A stretch of 64,000 nt of DNA from Bacillaceae bacterium JMAK1 (GTDB taxonomy: Bacteria; Bacillota; Bacilli; Bacillales; Marinococcaceae). Below, piece by piece: positions 53,312-64,000 of this stretch. Location of the stretch: contig JIBW01000002.1 in the NCBI GenBank assembly GCA_012970285.1, positions 1,116,001 to 1,180,000 of the forward strand, given 5' to 3'. Position numbers and translations under genes: made by a program. How positions within the stretch are numbered: position 1 is the stretch's first letter; the number at the start of each line of letters is the position of its first letter. The notes beneath the pieces are model-generated. The model did not search any database, was not told the origin of the DNA, and saw only the letters and a program-made list of their open reading frames with translations.

Positions 53312-54427
53312 TTAATCACCACGAAATGCTCGTTTTACTTTATCAAAGAAACTGTCGCTATGCTCATCAACTGTTTCTCCACTTTCTTCAGCAAACTCCT
53401 TAAGCAATGTTCGTTGTTTGTCAGTAAGCTTTGAAGGCGTAATGACGCGAACCGTAATAATTTGATCTCCGGTACCACGGCCGTGTACATTTCTCGCACC
53501 TTTTCCACGAAGTCTAAATTGACGCCCAGACTGCGTTCCTGCCGGCACTTTAATTTTCACTTTACCACTTAATGCAGGCACTTCAATCTCATCGCCGAGT
53601 GCCGCTTGAGTAAACGTAAGTGGCATTTCACAACGAATATCATCGCCATCACGTTCGAAAAACTCATGAGGCTTTACGTTAATGACGATATACAGGTCTC
53701 CTGGAGGTCCGCCATTTACACCGGCTTCACCTTGTCCTGCTTGACGCATTTGTTGACCGTGATCAATTCCTGCTGGAATGTTCACGCGCACTTTTTTGCG
53801 TTTTTGAACACGGCCGTCGCCGCCACACGTCGTACACTTGTCTTTAATCGTTTGACCTTTACCTTCACACGTATCACATACACGACGGTTCACAACACGC
53901 CCAAACGGGGTGTTCTGTTCGACGTTTAACTGCCCGCTGCCGCCACATCGATTACATGTGTCAGGTGTTGTTCCTGGTTTCGCACCAGAGCCCGTACACG
54001 TATTACAGCTTTCTTCACGCGGAATTTCAATTTCTTCTTCTTTACCGAAAATCGCCTCTTTAAAATCAAGCGTCATCGTATATTGTAAGTCGGCGCCTTG
54101 GCGTGGAGCGTTCGGATCTCGTCTCCCACCGCCGCCAAAGAACATATCGAAAATGTCTCCAAAACCACTACCACCAAAATCAGCACTTCCGCCGCCAAAT
54201 CCTTGATTTGGATCGCTATGACCGAATTGATCATAATGCGCTTTCTTCTGTGGATCACTCAACGTATCATAGGCTTCTTTTACTTCTTTAAATTTATCCT
54301 CGGCATCGTCTTCTTTATTCACATCTGGGTGATATTTACGCGCCAATTTACGGTACGCTTTTTTAATCTCATCACCTGATGCGCCTTCACTTACACCGAG
54401 CACTTCATAGAAGTCTCGTTTACTCAT
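53312..54427 (-). CDS. dnaJ: Chaperone DnaJ (Hsp40)
   Basis: Co-chaperone of DnaK. About 371 residues: J-domain with KYHPDVNK (HPD motif), Gly/Phe-rich linker ([16 protein letters not shown]), zinc domain with four CxxCxGxG repeats ([32 protein letters not shown]), and substrate-binding C-terminal domains. A GTG at 54439 is an alternative start. Last of hrcA-grpE-dnaK-dnaJ. Confidence 0.97.
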   Translation of the reverse strand: MSKRDFYEVLGVSEGASGDEIKKAYRKLARKYHPDVNKEDDAEDKFKEVKEAYDTLSDPQKKAHYDQFGHSDPNQGFGGGSADFGGSGFGDIFDMFFGGGGRRDPNAPRQGADLQYTMTLDFKEAIFGKEEEIEIPREESCNTCTGSGAKPGTTPDTCNRCGGSGQLNVEQNTPFGRVVNRRVCDTCEGKGQTIKDKCTTCGGDGRVQKRKKVRVNIPAGIDHGQQMRQAGQGEAGVNGGPPGDLYIVINVKPHEFFERDGDDIRCEMPLTFTQAALGDEIEVPALSGKVKIKVPAGTQSGRQFRLRGKGARNVHGRGTGDQIITVRVITPSKLTDKQRTLLKEFAEESGETVDEHSDSFFDKVKRAFRGD

Positions 54428-54508
54428 TCTCCGTTTCACTCCCGTTCCTTCTCACATGACGATTATCTTACAGGGATTTACGAAAACCCGCAAGGTGTGG
54501 ACACTAAG

Positions 54509-54549
54509 TAAAAAAGCCAAAGTCAAGCGAACCTGACTTTGACTTTTTA
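54509..54549 (-). terminator. Hairpin after dnaK
   Basis: Minus-strand AAAAAGTCAAAGTCA and TGACTTTGGCTTTTTT pair across an 8-base loop with one mismatch. It lies between dnaK and dnaJ and could attenuate dnaJ. Confidence 0.7.
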
Positions 54550-54556
54550 CGTAGAA

Positions 54557-56404
54557 TTACTTGTTCTCTTTGTTGTCTTCGTCGTCTTTTACTTCTTCAA
54601 ACTCTGTATCAACGACGTCTTCTTCTTGTCCTGTGTTTTGCTCTTCACCTTCAGCGCCTTCAGCTTGTTGCTCTTGCGCCATTTGCTCATACATCTTCTG
54701 AGTAAGAGCGTGAACACTTTCTTGAAGTTCATCTTTAGCAGTACGGATCACTTCAAGATCAGTACCTTGTAACGCTTCTTGGAGCTTCGTTTTCGCTGCT
54801 TCTGCTTTCTCTTTGTCAGCTTCTTCTACGTTCTCACCAAGATCTTTGATCGTTTTATCAACAGTAAAGATTAAGCTATCTGATTCATTGCGAAGCTCTG
54901 CCTCTTCTTTGCGTTGTTTATCTGCTTCTGCATTTTCTTCAGCTTGCTTAACCATGTTCTCGATCTCATCATCAGAAAGGCCTGAAGAAGACGTAATCGT
55001 AATCGATTGTTCCTTGTTCGTACCTTTGTCTTTCGCACGTACGTTAACAATACCATTCGCATCGATATCGAAACTTACTTCGATTTGAGGAACACCACGC
55101 GGTGCTGGTGGAATCTCATTCAATTGGAAGCGACCGAGTGTTTTGTTGTCATTAGCCATTTCACGCTCTCCTTGAAGAACATGAATGTCTACTGACGGTT
55201 GGTTATCAGCAGCCGTTGAGAATACTTGGGATTGGCTTGTAGGGATTGTCGTATTACGCTCGATTAGGCGAGTGAATACGCCACCCATCGTCTCAATTCC
55301 TAGTGAAAGTGGTGTAACGTCAAGAAGGACAACGTCTTTTACATCACCTGCAAGTACACCTGCTTGAACAGCAGCACCAAGTGCAACGACCTCATCAGGG
55401 TTTACACCTTTGTGAGGATCTTTTCCAGTAAGTTTCTTAATTCCATCTTGAACAGCTGGAATACGAGTTGAACCACCGACAAGAATGATCTTGTCGATCT
55501 CAGATGCAGAAAGACCTGAGTCTTGGATGGCACGACGTGTCGGTTCCATCGTACGTTCTACAAGGTGTGAAGAAAGCTCATCAAACTTCGCACGTGTTAG
55601 GTTCATCTCAAGGTGCTTAGGACCTGATGCATCTGCTGTAATGAACGGTAGTGATAGTTGAGTATTTGTTACACCTGAAAGGTCTTTCTTCGCTTTCTCA
55701 GCTGTATCTTTAAGGCGTTGCATTGCCATTTTGTCTTGCTTTAAGTCAATGCCGTTTTCTTTCTTAAATTCTTCAACCATATGATCAATGATTACTTCAT
55801 CGAAGTCATCTCCACCTAACTCATTATCACCAGATGTTGACTTAACTTCGAAGAATCCATCGCCAAGTTCTAGAATTGATACGTCAAACGTACCACCACC
55901 GAGGTCATAAACGAGAATCGTTTGATCTTCGTCTTTCTCAAGACCGTATGCAAGCGCAGCTGCCGTTGGCTCGTTTACAATTCGCTCAACTTCAAGACCT
56001 GCAATTTTACCAGCATCTTTTGTTGCTTGACGTTGAGAGTCATTGAAGTATGCTGGAACGGTAATAACCGCTTTAGATACTGTCTCACCAAGGTATGCTT
56101 CTGCATCAGACTTAAGCTTTTGAAGGATAATCGCAGAGATTTCTTGTGGTGAATAATCTTTGCCTTCTACTTCTTCTTTGTGGTCTGTACCCATATGACG
56201 CTTGATTGATAAAATCGTGTTTGGGTTTGTGATCGCTTGACGTTTAGCGACTTCCCCAACTTGACGCTCTCCATCTTTAAATGCAACAACTGAAGGGGTC
56301 GTACGGTTACCTTCAGGGTTAGGAATAACGACCGCTTCCCCGCCCTCCATAACTGCCACACAGGAGTTTGTTGTTCCTAAGTCAATACCAATAACTTTAC
56401 TCAT
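54557..56404 (-). CDS. dnaK: Chaperone DnaK (Hsp70)
   Basis: ATP-dependent chaperone. 615 residues: N-terminal ATPase domain beginning [19 protein letters not shown], with [28 protein letters not shown] and [10 protein letters not shown]; substrate-binding domain with [11 protein letters not shown]; helical lid and acidic tail. One residue run of Gly/Glu near the end ([15 protein letters not shown]) is typical. The SD GGAGG lies 9 bases before the ATG. Part of the CIRCE-controlled operon. Confidence 0.98.
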   Translation of the reverse strand: MSKVIGIDLGTTNSCVAVMEGGEAVVIPNPEGNRTTPSVVAFKDGERQVGEVAKRQAITNPNTILSIKRHMGTDHKEEVEGKDYSPQEISAIILQKLKSDAEAYLGETVSKAVITVPAYFNDSQRQATKDAGKIAGLEVERIVNEPTAAALAYGLEKDEDQTILVYDLGGGTFDVSILELGDGFFEVKSTSGDNELGGDDFDEVIIDHMVEEFKKENGIDLKQDKMAMQRLKDTAEKAKKDLSGVTNTQLSLPFITADASGPKHLEMNLTRAKFDELSSHLVERTMEPTRRAIQDSGLSASEIDKIILVGGSTRIPAVQDGIKKLTGKDPHKGVNPDEVVALGAAVQAGVLAGDVKDVVLLDVTPLSLGIETMGGVFTRLIERNTTIPTSQSQVFSTAADNQPSVDIHVLQGEREMANDNKTLGRFQLNEIPPAPRGVPQIEVSFDIDANGIVNVRAKDKGTNKEQSITITSSSGLSDDEIENMVKQAEENAEADKQRKEEAELRNESDSLIFTVDKTIKDLGENVEEADKEKAEAAKTKLQEALQGTDLEVIRTAKDELQESVHALTQKMYEQMAQEQQAEGAEGEEQNTGQEEDVVDTEFEEVKDDEDNKENK

Positions 56405-56466
56405 CGCAAATGTCCTCCTTGAATCTCCATTACATCGTAATCAAAAATCATCTATCGTCAATACGC

Positions 56467-57033
56467 TTACGCGTTGACTTTCACCATTGCAGGTCGAACG
56501 ACCCGATCTTTTAGTAGATAACCCTTTTGAAGTTCTTCCACTATTTGATTGCTTTCAAACCCTTCTTCTTCTACTTGCATCACTGCTTGGTGAACATTTG
56601 GATCAAATGCTTCACCTTCAGTTGGAATTTCTTCTAATCCCTCAGACTTCAAAGCTTCAACAAGTTGATCATATACCATCGCCATCCCTTTATGGATGTT
56701 CTGACCTTCCTCTGTTTCAGCTTCGTGCTTCAAAGCGCGAGAGAAGTTGTCCATAACAGGCAGAACAGATTCGATCAATCGTTGAGAGCGATATTTCGCA
56801 TCCGCTTCCTTTTCTTGTCTAGTACGACGACGGAAGTTATCATAATCTGCTTGATGACGTAGAAGTTTGTTACGAAGTTCCGTAATCTCAGCTTCTTTAG
56901 GATCGTCACTCTCTGTTTCTTCTACCTCTGTGTCACCGTCTAGGATTTCTACGTTTTCGTCCGTAGAATCTTCGACTTGTTCATCGATGACCGTTTCTTC
57001 TTCTCGTTGTTCGTTGTTCTTATCTTCAGTCAT
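56467..57033 (-). CDS. grpE: Nucleotide exchange factor GrpE
   Basis: Releases ADP from DnaK. About 188 residues: very acidic N-terminus ([16 protein letters not shown]), long coiled coil ([21 protein letters not shown]), and a beta-rich head ending [15 protein letters not shown]. The ATG at 57033 has GGAGGTG 6 bases upstream. Between hrcA and dnaK. Confidence 0.96.
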   Translation of the reverse strand: MTEDKNNEQREEETVIDEQVEDSTDENVEILDGDTEVEETESDDPKEAEITELRNKLLRHQADYDNFRRRTRQEKEADAKYRSQRLIESVLPVMDNFSRALKHEAETEEGQNIHKGMAMVYDQLVEALKSEGLEEIPTEGEAFDPNVHQAVMQVEEEGFESNQIVEELQKGYLLKDRVVRPAMVKVNA

Positions 57034-57082
57034 GCGAGGCACCTCCAAACGTATCCACGTCTCTTATTCTAACTTAATCATT

Positions 57083-58123
57083 TTATGCATCGTGACGATA
57101 CAATCTCGTCAATGATGTGGATAAACCGTCTGCCATCTGAGTAATAATTTGAATCGCTCGTTCATATTGCATGCGGGTAGGACCAATAAGCCCGATACTA
57201 CCGACCGTATCACCATCAATGGCATACGTTGCAGTAATCATACTGATGTCATCAAACAGCTCAAAGCGATTCTCCTCACCAATTTTGACGGTAAGTCCTT
57301 GTGAATTCATTGCATTTAACAATGAATAGACTTCTTTCTTATCTTCGAGCCACTCTAGCATTTGCTTGACCTTCTCAACGTCTTTGAACTCTGGTTGAGC
57401 AAGCAAATTCAACATGCCATTATAGAAAATCTGTTCATTTACTTTCGGTTTGAAAGCAGCTGACAAATCTTGATGAATCTTCTCGTAATGGTCAACATGT
57501 TGTCTAAGAAGGCGCTCGATCTCATTCGACATTAAAGCTTCCCATTGTTTAATCGGACTATCAGCAAGCTGTTCGTTTAGTATATTGACGAATTTCTCCA
57601 AGTCGCTTAACGACATGTTATGAGGAATATCAAACGTACGGTTCTCAACATGACCAGAGTCCGTGACGAGAATCGCTACAGCTTGAGTCGTAGACAGTGG
57701 GATAATTTGAAGTTGTTTCAATTTCGTATTAGACATTGCTGGGCCTAATACGACAGACACATAATTCGTCATTTCTGATAGTACCGCAGCCGTTTTTCTC
57801 ATGACTGCTTCAACTTCAGAAACTCTCGAATCAAATAGTTGTTGCACAGAAGTGATCAAACCTAAATGATTGTTATCTGTCTCATTTAACAATTGATCTA
57901 CGTACAGACGATAGCCTTTATGAGAAGGAATACGTCCAGAAGAACTGTGAGGTTTCATTAAAAAACCCATGTCTTCCAAATCCGCCATCTCATTACGAAT
58001 CGTAGCTGCGCTAAAATCCACATCTTCACGCTTGGATATGCTTCTTGAGCCGACTGGTTCAGCTGTTTGCACGTAATCATCTACAATTGCTTGTAAAATG
58101 TATAGTTGACGACGACTTAACAT
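57083..58123 (-). CDS. hrcA: Heat-inducible repressor HrcA
   Basis: Repressor that binds CIRCE and controls class I heat-shock genes. 346 residues: winged helix (SRRQLYILQAIVDDYVQTAEPVGSR in two parts), then FSAATIRNEMADLEDMG, and a GAF-like domain. The SD AGGGGTGAT lies 7 bases before the ATG. First gene of the operon, repressing itself through CIRCE just upstream. Confidence 0.97.
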   Translation of the reverse strand: MLSRRQLYILQAIVDDYVQTAEPVGSRSISKREDVDFSAATIRNEMADLEDMGFLMKPHSSSGRIPSHKGYRLYVDQLLNETDNNHLGLITSVQQLFDSRVSEVEAVMRKTAAVLSEMTNYVSVVLGPAMSNTKLKQLQIIPLSTTQAVAILVTDSGHVENRTFDIPHNMSLSDLEKFVNILNEQLADSPIKQWEALMSNEIERLLRQHVDHYEKIHQDLSAAFKPKVNEQIFYNGMLNLLAQPEFKDVEKVKQMLEWLEDKKEVYSLLNAMNSQGLTVKIGEENRFELFDDISMITATYAIDGDTVGSIGLIGPTRMQYERAIQIITQMADGLSTSLTRLYRHDA

Positions 58124-58139
58124 ACGCCTATCACCCCTG

Positions 58140-58166
58140 TTAGCACTCGAATATCTTGAGTGCTAA
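58140..58166. promoter_or_regulatory. CIRCE operator (HrcA binding site)
   Basis: TTAGCACTC - 9 bases - GAGTGCTAA, a perfect match to the CIRCE consensus, between the promoter and the hrcA start. Confidence 0.99.
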
Positions 58167-58177
58167 ATCTACTCAAT

Positions 58178-58206
58178 AATTTATCAAAAGCGATTCGGTT
58201 TGTCAA
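58178..58206 (-). promoter_or_regulatory. SigA promoter of hrcA-grpE-dnaK-dnaJ
   Basis: Minus-strand TTGACA, 17-bp spacer, TAAATT, immediately upstream of CIRCE and touching the hemW stop codon. Confidence 0.85.
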
Positions 58207-59360
58207 CGAATCGCTTCTTCATCTTTTGGTAGTAAAAATTGGGCAAAGACTTCATTACCAAGTAGTTGACCTCGCTCCGTTAAACGGAGGCAATCACCTT
58301 TCCACTCGACTAATTCATCTCGTAATAAATGTTCAATTGCTTCACCATATACCGATTGCATCGTCACTTCATATTTACGGTAGAAGTTAGCTTGGCTTAC
58401 CCCTTTTCGCAGTCGTAACCCTAAGAACATCTCTTCTTCCATTTGCTCATTTTTTGAGATGTGATCTACTTTTCTCGTAGGCAATTCTTCGTTCTCGATT
58501 GTTTTTAAATAATGAGGAATCGGACCGATGTTCTGGTAACGTTCTTGCTCAACATACCCATGAGCACCTGCACCGAGCGCTAAGTACGATTCATTCTCCC
58601 AATATAAGAGGTTGTGACGGCTCTCTTTTCCTCGTTTAGCAAAGTTGCTAATTTCATACTGAAAGTACCCGGCATTCTCTAACTTGTTTATGAGCAATTC
58701 ATAAAGATCCGCTTCATCATCTTGATCCATTGCGACGATCTGACCACTTTTTTGCCAGTTATGAAACTGCGTTTTAGGCTCAATTTTTAATCCGTAAGCA
58801 GAAATATGGTCGGGTTGTAGTTCAATCGCTCGATCAACCGTTTGAAGCCAACTTTTCTCTGTTTGTCCCGGCAAGGCATACATTAAATCAATCGAAATGT
58901 TGTTAAACCCTAAGCCTCGTGCTTTCTCGAGCAATTCATGAACGTCAGCGACACTATGCGTTCTACCGATTGTCTCAAGTAATGTCGGGTCAAAAGTTTG
59001 CACACCAACACTTAGTCGATTAATACCGTATGAACGTACGACTTCAAGCTGTTCTGTTGTTACGCCATCCGGATTCACTTCTAACGTGACTTCACTCGTT
59101 TCATCCCAGCTGATCCCTGCTTTTTGCAAGTTCGTAAACAACTGACCCAATTGGTTCGCTGATAGTGCCGTCGGCGTTCCCCCTCCAATGTAAATCGTAT
59201 TAGAATGGTACGATTTCCCACGAAGTCGTAGGCGCCCTTCGGTTAAAAGGGCATCTACGTACGTATCCACGGGTTGGTTTTTGACGAGCACTTTATTGAA
59301 ATCACAATAATGACAGATCTGTTTACAAAATGGGATATGAACATATAACCCTTGTTTCAT
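58203..59360 (-). CDS. hemW: HemW-like radical-SAM protein (HemN family)
   Basis: Radical-SAM protein of the coproporphyrinogen oxidase-like family; HemW proteins are thought to be heme chaperones. 385 residues. It begins GLYVHIPFCKQICHYCDF with the CxxxCxxC cluster motif. IYIGGGTPTAL and EVNPDG follow. The fourth upstream Cys pattern of true HemN is lacking as far as I can tell. GAGG lies 9 bases before the ATG at 59360. Named hemN or yqeR in older B. subtilis annotation. Confidence 0.93.
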   Translation of the reverse strand: MKQGLYVHIPFCKQICHYCDFNKVLVKNQPVDTYVDALLTEGRLRLRGKSYHSNTIYIGGGTPTALSANQLGQLFTNLQKAGISWDETSEVTLEVNPDGVTTEQLEVVRSYGINRLSVGVQTFDPTLLETIGRTHSVADVHELLEKARGLGFNNISIDLMYALPGQTEKSWLQTVDRAIELQPDHISAYGLKIEPKTQFHNWQKSGQIVAMDQDDEADLYELLINKLENAGYFQYEISNFAKRGKESRHNLLYWENESYLALGAGAHGYVEQERYQNIGPIPHYLKTIENEELPTRKVDHISKNEQMEEEMFLGLRLRKGVSQANFYRKYEVTMQSVYGEAIEHLLRDELVEWKGDCLRLTERGQLLGNEVFAQFLLPKDEEAIR

Positions 59361-59373
59361 CGCAATCAACCTC

Positions 59374-61200
59374 TTATTTTTGGTCGTCCATTTTTAGAAC
59401 ACTCATAAATGCTTCCTGAGGAACTTCGACACTACCGACGTTCTTCATGCGCTTTTTACCTTCTTTTTGCTTTTCAAGAAGTTTACGCTTTCTCGTAATG
59501 TCCCCTCCGTAACATTTTGAAAGGACGTTTTTACGGAGAGCTTTAATTGTCGATCTCGCAATGACTTTGTTTCCGATACTCGCTTGTACCGGCACTTCGA
59601 ATTGCTGCCTCGGAATAAGTTCCCTTAATTTATCTACGATAATTTTCCCGCGATCATAGGCCATATCACGGTGTACGATAATCGATAATGCATCGACTTT
59701 TTCACTGTTTAAAAGGATGTCCATCTTCACAAGATTAGACGTTCTGTATCCAATCATTTCATAATCAAACGACGCATACCCTTTTGTATTTGACTTCAAT
59801 TGGTCAAAGAAGTCGTAAACAATTTCTGTTAATGGCAGCTCGTAAATCAAGTTCACTCGATTGGCATCCATATACGTCATATCGATGAAATTGCCTCGCT
59901 TCTTCTGACAAAGATCCATTACAGCACCGACGTAATCATTTGGAACCATTACTGTACTTTTCACGTACGGCTCTTCAACAAAATCAACCGATTGTGCATC
60001 TGGCATGTTTGACGGGTTATCAATTTGAACCTTTGATCCGTCTAATAACGTCACATCATAAATTACACTTGGCGCAGTCGTAATGAGATCGATGTTATAT
60101 TCTCGTTCAATGCGCTCTTGAACGATTTCCATGTGAAGAAGGCCAAGGAATCCACAACGGAAACCAAACCCAAGTGCTTGTGATGTTTCAGCTTCATACT
60201 GAAGGGCACTATCATTTAACTCGAGACGTTCAAGCGCATCTCGCAATGCATTATAATCACTTGCATCAATTGGGTACAATCCACAGTACACCATCGGATT
60301 CATGCGCTTGTAACCTGGTAACGGCTCATCTGCAGGGTTGACGACCGACGTAATCGTATCCCCGACACGAGAATCACCGACGTTTTTGATTGATGCTGTT
60401 AAAAAGCCTACGTCGCCAACAGTTAACTCGTTCGCTCCGATTGGTTTTGGCGTCATAATCCCTACTTCATTGACTTCAAACTCTTTCCCAGTTGCCATCA
60501 TGCGAATCTTATCGCCTTTTTTGACTGTACCTTCAACGATTCGTATGTACGCAATAACGCCTCGGTAAGAATCATAAAGAGAATCGAAAATCAACGCTTT
60601 CAGTGGTGCTTCAGGATCACCAGTTGGCGCAGGCACTTTCTCTACCACTTGCTCTAAAATATCGCCAATGCCAATACCGCTTTTTCCAGAAGCATGTACC
60701 GCATCTCCTGCTTCAAGTCCAATTACATCTTCAATCTCTTGCTTCACGCGCTCAGGCTCAGCACTCGGTAAATCGACTTTGTTAATGACAGGCAAAATCT
60801 CTAAGTCGTTATCTAGCGCTAAGTACACATTCGCAAGCGTCTGTGCCTCAATTCCTTGAGAGGCATCAACGACGAGAAGAGCCCCTTCACAAGCTGCCAA
60901 ACTTCTCGACACTTCATAAGAAAAGTCGACGTGACCTGGAGTATCGATTAAATGAAAGATGTATTCCTCGCCATCTTTTGCAACGTATTTCAACTGTACA
61001 GAATTGAGTTTGATCGTAATGCCTCGTTCACGCTCTAAATCCATTGCATCTAGCAACTGATCTTGCATCTCGCGTGCTGATACGGTTTTTGTTTGTTCTA
61101 AGATCCGATCGGCAAGCGTAGATTTACCATGGTCAATATGAGCAATGATTGAGAAGTTACGTATCCTCTTCTGTCGCTCTCGTCTATCTTGATTGTTCAT
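59374..61200 (-). CDS. lepA: Translation elongation factor 4 (LepA)
   Basis: Ribosomal GTPase that back-translocates or remodels stalled ribosomes. About 608 residues: G1 [10 protein letters not shown]3 DTPGHVDF, G4 NKVDLP, domains II-IV, and the LepA-specific C-terminal domain ([19 protein letters not shown]). The ATG at 61200 has CAGGAG 7 bases upstream and is chosen over 61236. hemW follows by 13 bases. Confidence 0.98.
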   Translation of the reverse strand: MNNQDRRERQKRIRNFSIIAHIDHGKSTLADRILEQTKTVSAREMQDQLLDAMDLERERGITIKLNSVQLKYVAKDGEEYIFHLIDTPGHVDFSYEVSRSLAACEGALLVVDASQGIEAQTLANVYLALDNDLEILPVINKVDLPSAEPERVKQEIEDVIGLEAGDAVHASGKSGIGIGDILEQVVEKVPAPTGDPEAPLKALIFDSLYDSYRGVIAYIRIVEGTVKKGDKIRMMATGKEFEVNEVGIMTPKPIGANELTVGDVGFLTASIKNVGDSRVGDTITSVVNPADEPLPGYKRMNPMVYCGLYPIDASDYNALRDALERLELNDSALQYEAETSQALGFGFRCGFLGLLHMEIVQERIEREYNIDLITTAPSVIYDVTLLDGSKVQIDNPSNMPDAQSVDFVEEPYVKSTVMVPNDYVGAVMDLCQKKRGNFIDMTYMDANRVNLIYELPLTEIVYDFFDQLKSNTKGYASFDYEMIGYRTSNLVKMDILLNSEKVDALSIIVHRDMAYDRGKIIVDKLRELIPRQQFEVPVQASIGNKVIARSTIKALRKNVLSKCYGGDITRKRKLLEKQKEGKKRMKNVGSVEVPQEAFMSVLKMDDQK

Positions 61201-61290
61201 TCCATCACTCCTGATCTTAAAGAACCTCGTCCTCAATTGAAAACTACCCTACATTATAGCAATACGACAAAGATACAGCAATTAATAAGC

Positions 61291-61329
61291 AAGAAAAAAC
61301 ACTCAGCGAGGCGAACCTCCGAGTGTTTT
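61291..61329 (-). terminator. Terminator of spoIIP-yqxA
   Basis: AAAACACTC and GAGTGTTTT arms around a 16-base loop with an inner GAGG/CCTC; minus-strand T-run follows. It overlaps the yqxA stop codon. Confidence 0.85.
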
Positions 61330-61572
61330 ACCGAGATCAGAAAAGAAGTTCGACGAATCATTTTGACGAAGTTGCTCTTGGCGTTCTGAAAGGTCTATTC
61401 CTTGCTCTTCCATGCTTTCTGATTTATCTTTTAGTACTTCTTCATCAACTACCCGTTCATCATGGTACACTTCTCCCCATTGATAATACGCGTAATAATG
61501 ACCACTTAAAACGCCACTTAAAAACAGCACGAGTCCAAACATAAGCATCGATGCACCACGTTTAAACCTCAT
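61303..61572 (-). CDS. yqxA: YqxA / DUF3679 protein
   Basis: 89 residues: N-terminal membrane helix (MLMFGLVLFLSGVLSGHYY) then a charged extracytoplasmic part (DEEVLKDKSESMEEQGIDL). The position between spoIIP and lepA and the layout fit YqxA (DUF3679). Function unknown. Its ATG overlaps the spoIIP stop by 4 bases, so it is probably sporulation-expressed. Confidence 0.85.
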   Translation of the reverse strand: MRFKRGASMLMFGLVLFLSGVLSGHYYAYYQWGEVYHDERVVDEEVLKDKSESMEEQGIDLSERQEQLRQNDSSNFFSDLGKTLGGSPR

Positions 61573-62690
61573 TCGTCTTCCTCCTCTTCTACCTGTTCAT
61601 AAATATACGTTTCTACGATATTTGCTACCGCTTCTGCACTACGGTTTAATTCATCGAATGTGTTATCAATGCCACCCATTTCAATGAGCATGGCGTTTGG
61701 AGAAAGATCTTGATTGAATACACCATTCGTTCCTGCACCGCCCCGTTCCAATACACCACGACTTAAACCGGGATAGTCATCTTCAAGACGATAATGAAGT
61801 TCCGTCGCAAGCGCCTTGTTACGTTCGTAGTCAGGGTGGTCCGTACCTACAACAAAAAACGTTCTAGCCATCGCTTCACCATTAATTGTGGCCGTCGTAA
61901 TATCGTGGGGCTGTGAGTCACGATGAACATCGATGAAAAACTCTAAGTTGTCATTTTTATTTTTCGCATCAACGACGACTTCCCTTGAAACATCATAAGA
62001 CCTGCTAAAATGTAAGCCTCGATCAATAAGCATTCCATGAATATCATCTTCATTCACATCAACTGGAATCCCAGCTTCATGTAAATGGCGTCCAATTTCT
62101 TTTCCAACTTCAACAATGTTTTGCTCAGTCGCGTAGTTCTCATCACCGCTATACGGATGAAACGCTTCTCGGTTGTGTGTATGAACGATGTGTACAATCG
62201 CATCTTCATGAGAAAGTGAAGGTCTTCCTTCTTCATTTTCTTCCTCTATTTCTTGATCAACAAAAGCATCAGGAGGTGGCGAAGATTCGATCGACATCGT
62301 CGTTAAGTCTGTCCCTTCCCCTGCAACGACAATATTGTCGTCAAACACTTGGAATCCGGGAAGTTCCCGTCCTAAAAACGTTCTTGGATCTTCTAAATTT
62401 ACTTGGGTTGCTAATTCTAAAGCGACGCTTGATAGACTCGGTGTACTCGTCTCTGGTGCAACGTCTAGGTAATGTCGATTTTCAGTACCGATTACGTGGA
62501 TAAATAGTTCACTTTGCAATGTTGACGTAAAATCGTGAACGGCAGTTGAAGCAAATCGGCTATAGTTTCCTGCCGTTGTTAACATCGCAATAACAACAAA
62601 GGAAATGATTACAAACGCGATCACTGTAATAACAAGTGACTGTATCTGTATTTTCGAAACTGTAATGACGTGTGAATGATGGTAACGCAA
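61569..62690 (-). CDS. spoIIP: Stage II sporulation protein P (SpoIIP)
   Basis: Peptidoglycan amidase/endopeptidase of the engulfment DMP complex. About 373 residues: N-terminal membrane helix (SLVITVIAFVIISFVVIAM), an acidic linker, and the catalytic domain with zinc-binding HTHNREAFHPY (near 185), IDVHRDSQ (near 270) and LIEMGGIDNT. The TTG at 62690 has GGGGGAG 5 bases upstream; the GTG at 62696 is too close. Between gpr and yqxA, as in B. subtilis. Confidence 0.95.
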   Translation of the reverse strand: MRYHHSHVITVSKIQIQSLVITVIAFVIISFVVIAMLTTAGNYSRFASTAVHDFTSTLQSELFIHVIGTENRHYLDVAPETSTPSLSSVALELATQVNLEDPRTFLGRELPGFQVFDDNIVVAGEGTDLTTMSIESSPPPDAFVDQEIEEENEEGRPSLSHEDAIVHIVHTHNREAFHPYSGDENYATEQNIVEVGKEIGRHLHEAGIPVDVNEDDIHGMLIDRGLHFSRSYDVSREVVVDAKNKNDNLEFFIDVHRDSQPHDITTATINGEAMARTFFVVGTDHPDYERNKALATELHYRLEDDYPGLSRGVLERGGAGTNGVFNQDLSPNAMLIEMGGIDNTFDELNRSAEAVANIVETYIYEQVEEEEDE

Positions 62691-62764
62691 GAGCACTCCC
62701 CCTTACGCTACCATTCTATGAGCGTGTCGAACGAACAGAACTAAAACTTGTACATTTACTAGAA

Positions 62765-63865
62765 TTAATTGTGTGTATAGTGACCACTGTTCTCGTCGGT
62801 GACCGCTTCGTGTAAGGCAATGTTCAATCCTTCTGCAAGCACATTAGCCATATCATCCATAAACGTATCAACCTCTTTCGGCGTTACCATTAAGTTATGA
62901 CCTAGCGGATTGAGCACCTCTTGAATAAGCTGACGCTTATCTGCTTCTGGTAGTTTCCCGACAATGCCAAAGTATTGTTCCCGCTCTTCTTCACCTAGTT
63001 GATCTTCATCGGTTAGTTTCTTCCGCTCCCCAAATGCCATGCCACTCGGGACAAGTGAAGAGGACGGTTTATCTTGGTCTTTTATTTCTCTACCAAAATG
63101 CTTGAAAAGGAAATCAATCGTATCACTCGTAATCGAAACCGCATCTACGACGGTTGGAATTCCAATTGCAATGACGGGCACATGAATGGTTTCTTCGTTA
63201 ATTTTTTTGCGAGCATTTTGAACACCTGAACCTGGATGGATCCCTGTATCTGAAATTTGCACAGTTGCATTCACCCGCTCAATGGAACGAGCTGCTAGTG
63301 CATCGATGGCAATCACAAAGTCAGGCTTGACCTTTTCAACTGTACCGTAGATGATTTCAGATGTTTCAATACCAGTCACACCCATTACGCCAGGTGCAAT
63401 CGCGGCAACCGAACGGTAACCATCACTTGCTTCTTTATGACCAAGCTCTAATAGATGTCTTGTAATTAACAACTGATCGACCGTTCTTGGACCCAATGCA
63501 TCTGGTGTGACATCACGGTTTCCAAGACCTACGATCAAGCACGTGCTCGTCTTTTTAATTCCAGCTTCATCTAGAAACTTCATCAACTCTCTACTAAATA
63601 CTTTAATAAAATCCCCTTGTAGCTTCGGGTCTTTTTGCCTGATCCCTAACGCTTCTAACGTCAAATACCGACCGGCTTGTTTTCCAGTCATTTCTGCCGC
63701 TTTTTCATCGATCGTTACATTCGTGATGGTAATCTCATCTTCTTCGTGTTCCTCAACGTGGATTCCATCTCGATGACGATTTGGTAAGACATTTTCATCT
63801 TCAACCGCTAAATCTGTTCTACGAAAAAATGTGACTTGGCTATTATCAAATTCTTGCTCAGACAT
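62765..63865 (-). CDS. gpr: Germination protease GPR
   Basis: Aspartic-like endoprotease that degrades small acid-soluble spore proteins at germination. About 366 residues. The N-terminal propeptide and processing site [12 protein letters not shown] are present; family phrases [27 protein letters not shown] and AIDALAARS follow. The ATG at 63865 has GAGGTGG 8 bases upstream; the GTG at 63877 is less likely. Confidence 0.96.
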   Translation of the reverse strand: MSEQEFDNSQVTFFRRTDLAVEDENVLPNRHRDGIHVEEHEEDEITITNVTIDEKAAEMTGKQAGRYLTLEALGIRQKDPKLQGDFIKVFSRELMKFLDEAGIKKTSTCLIVGLGNRDVTPDALGPRTVDQLLITRHLLELGHKEASDGYRSVAAIAPGVMGVTGIETSEIIYGTVEKVKPDFVIAIDALAARSIERVNATVQISDTGIHPGSGVQNARKKINEETIHVPVIAIGIPTVVDAVSITSDTIDFLFKHFGREIKDQDKPSSSLVPSGMAFGERKKLTDEDQLGEEEREQYFGIVGKLPEADKRQLIQEVLNPLGHNLMVTPKEVDTFMDDMANVLAEGLNIALHEAVTDENSGHYTHN

Positions 63866-63939
63866 GTCGCTATCCACCTCAACTTCATCAAATGTATTTT
63901 TAGGCTTTCCTAGTCACTATTTTTTATCCGAAGATCAGC

Positions 63940-63968
63940 TTGCATCAGTCGGTTGGATTTGGTACAAT
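63940..63968 (+). promoter_or_regulatory. SigA promoter directed to the right, out of the window
   Basis: TTGCAT, 17-bp spacer, TACAAT. No gene starts before base 64000. In B. subtilis rpsT is divergent from gpr, so a ribosomal protein S20 gene may follow. Confidence 0.7.
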
Positions 63969-64000
63969 TCATCTGTCATACATTGGATACATGCGATGAT

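Noticed and set aside
1-64000. Prophage, insertion sequence, transposase or defence island
   Set aside because: No integrase, transposase, restriction or toxin genes and no target-site duplications were seen. The gene order is that of a conserved core region.

Overview
The window is a 64 kb piece of a chromosome from a low-GC, Gram-positive, endospore-forming bacterium of the family Bacillaceae. The evidence is gene order. Nearly the whole stretch follows the yqgP-to-gpr region of Bacillus subtilis as I know it (gluP, pbpA, sodA, ispG, zur, nfo, cshB, ispH, cccA, sigA, dnaG, glyQS, recO, era, phoH, floA, rpsU, dnaJ/dnaK/grpE/hrcA, lepA, spoIIP, gpr). Sporulation and germination genes (spoIIP, gpr, yqfC, yqfD) confirm a spore former. 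Many proteins are rich in Asp and Glu, which hints at an alkaliphile or halophile relative such as the Alkalihalobacillus/Salipaludibacillus group. That placement is inference only.

Left third (1-28 kb): rhomboid protease gluP, yqgO, a DUF92 membrane protein, 5-formyl-THF cyclo-ligase and ribosomal protein L33 on the minus strand. Next come two small membrane-protein genes on the plus strand, class B penicillin-binding protein pbpA and the MFS transporter yqgE. A tandem array of fifteen 21-bp repeats lies between yqgE and sodA. Then follow sodA, three tRNA genes (an Ile2/Met-type CAT, His, Met), yqgC, a Na/Pi cotransporter with a PhoU tail, an NfeD-like membrane protein, a secreted DUF1002 protein, ispG, a zur/znuBC zinc cluster, an exopolyphosphatase, a soluble histidine kinase, nfo, cshB, ispH, a ring-cleaving dioxygenase, yqfO and trmK.

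Middle (28-46 kb): cccA, the sigA-dnaG macromolecular-synthesis pair, ppsR-ccpN, T-box-controlled glyQS, recO with the small gene yqzL, and a tightly overlapping minus-strand series: yqfB-like, yqfC, yqfD, phoH, pgpH, ybeY, dgkA, cdd, era.

Right third (46-64 kb): floA-nfeD, rpsU, yqeW, then a long minus-strand run lepA, hemW, hrcA-grpE-dnaK-dnaJ, prmA, rsmE, mtaB, preceded by gpr, spoIIP and yqxA. A CIRCE operator in front of hrcA ties the chaperone genes to HrcA. At the right edge a plus-strand promoter points out of the window.

Most genes are conserved core genes. The most unusual structure is the 21-bp array at 8141-8448, where a 14-bp core is identical in all 15 copies while the 7-bp linkers vary. 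Other regulatory signals read from sequence are a four-repeat PhoP-box-like array before the Na/Pi cotransporter, SigW-type promoters before both NfeD-family genes, a Zur operator before znuC, a terminator-like hairpin in the dnaG leader, and a palindrome over the -10 of the dioxygenase gene. Start codons below are those best supported by ribosome-binding sites, so many are downstream of the longest possible reading frame.
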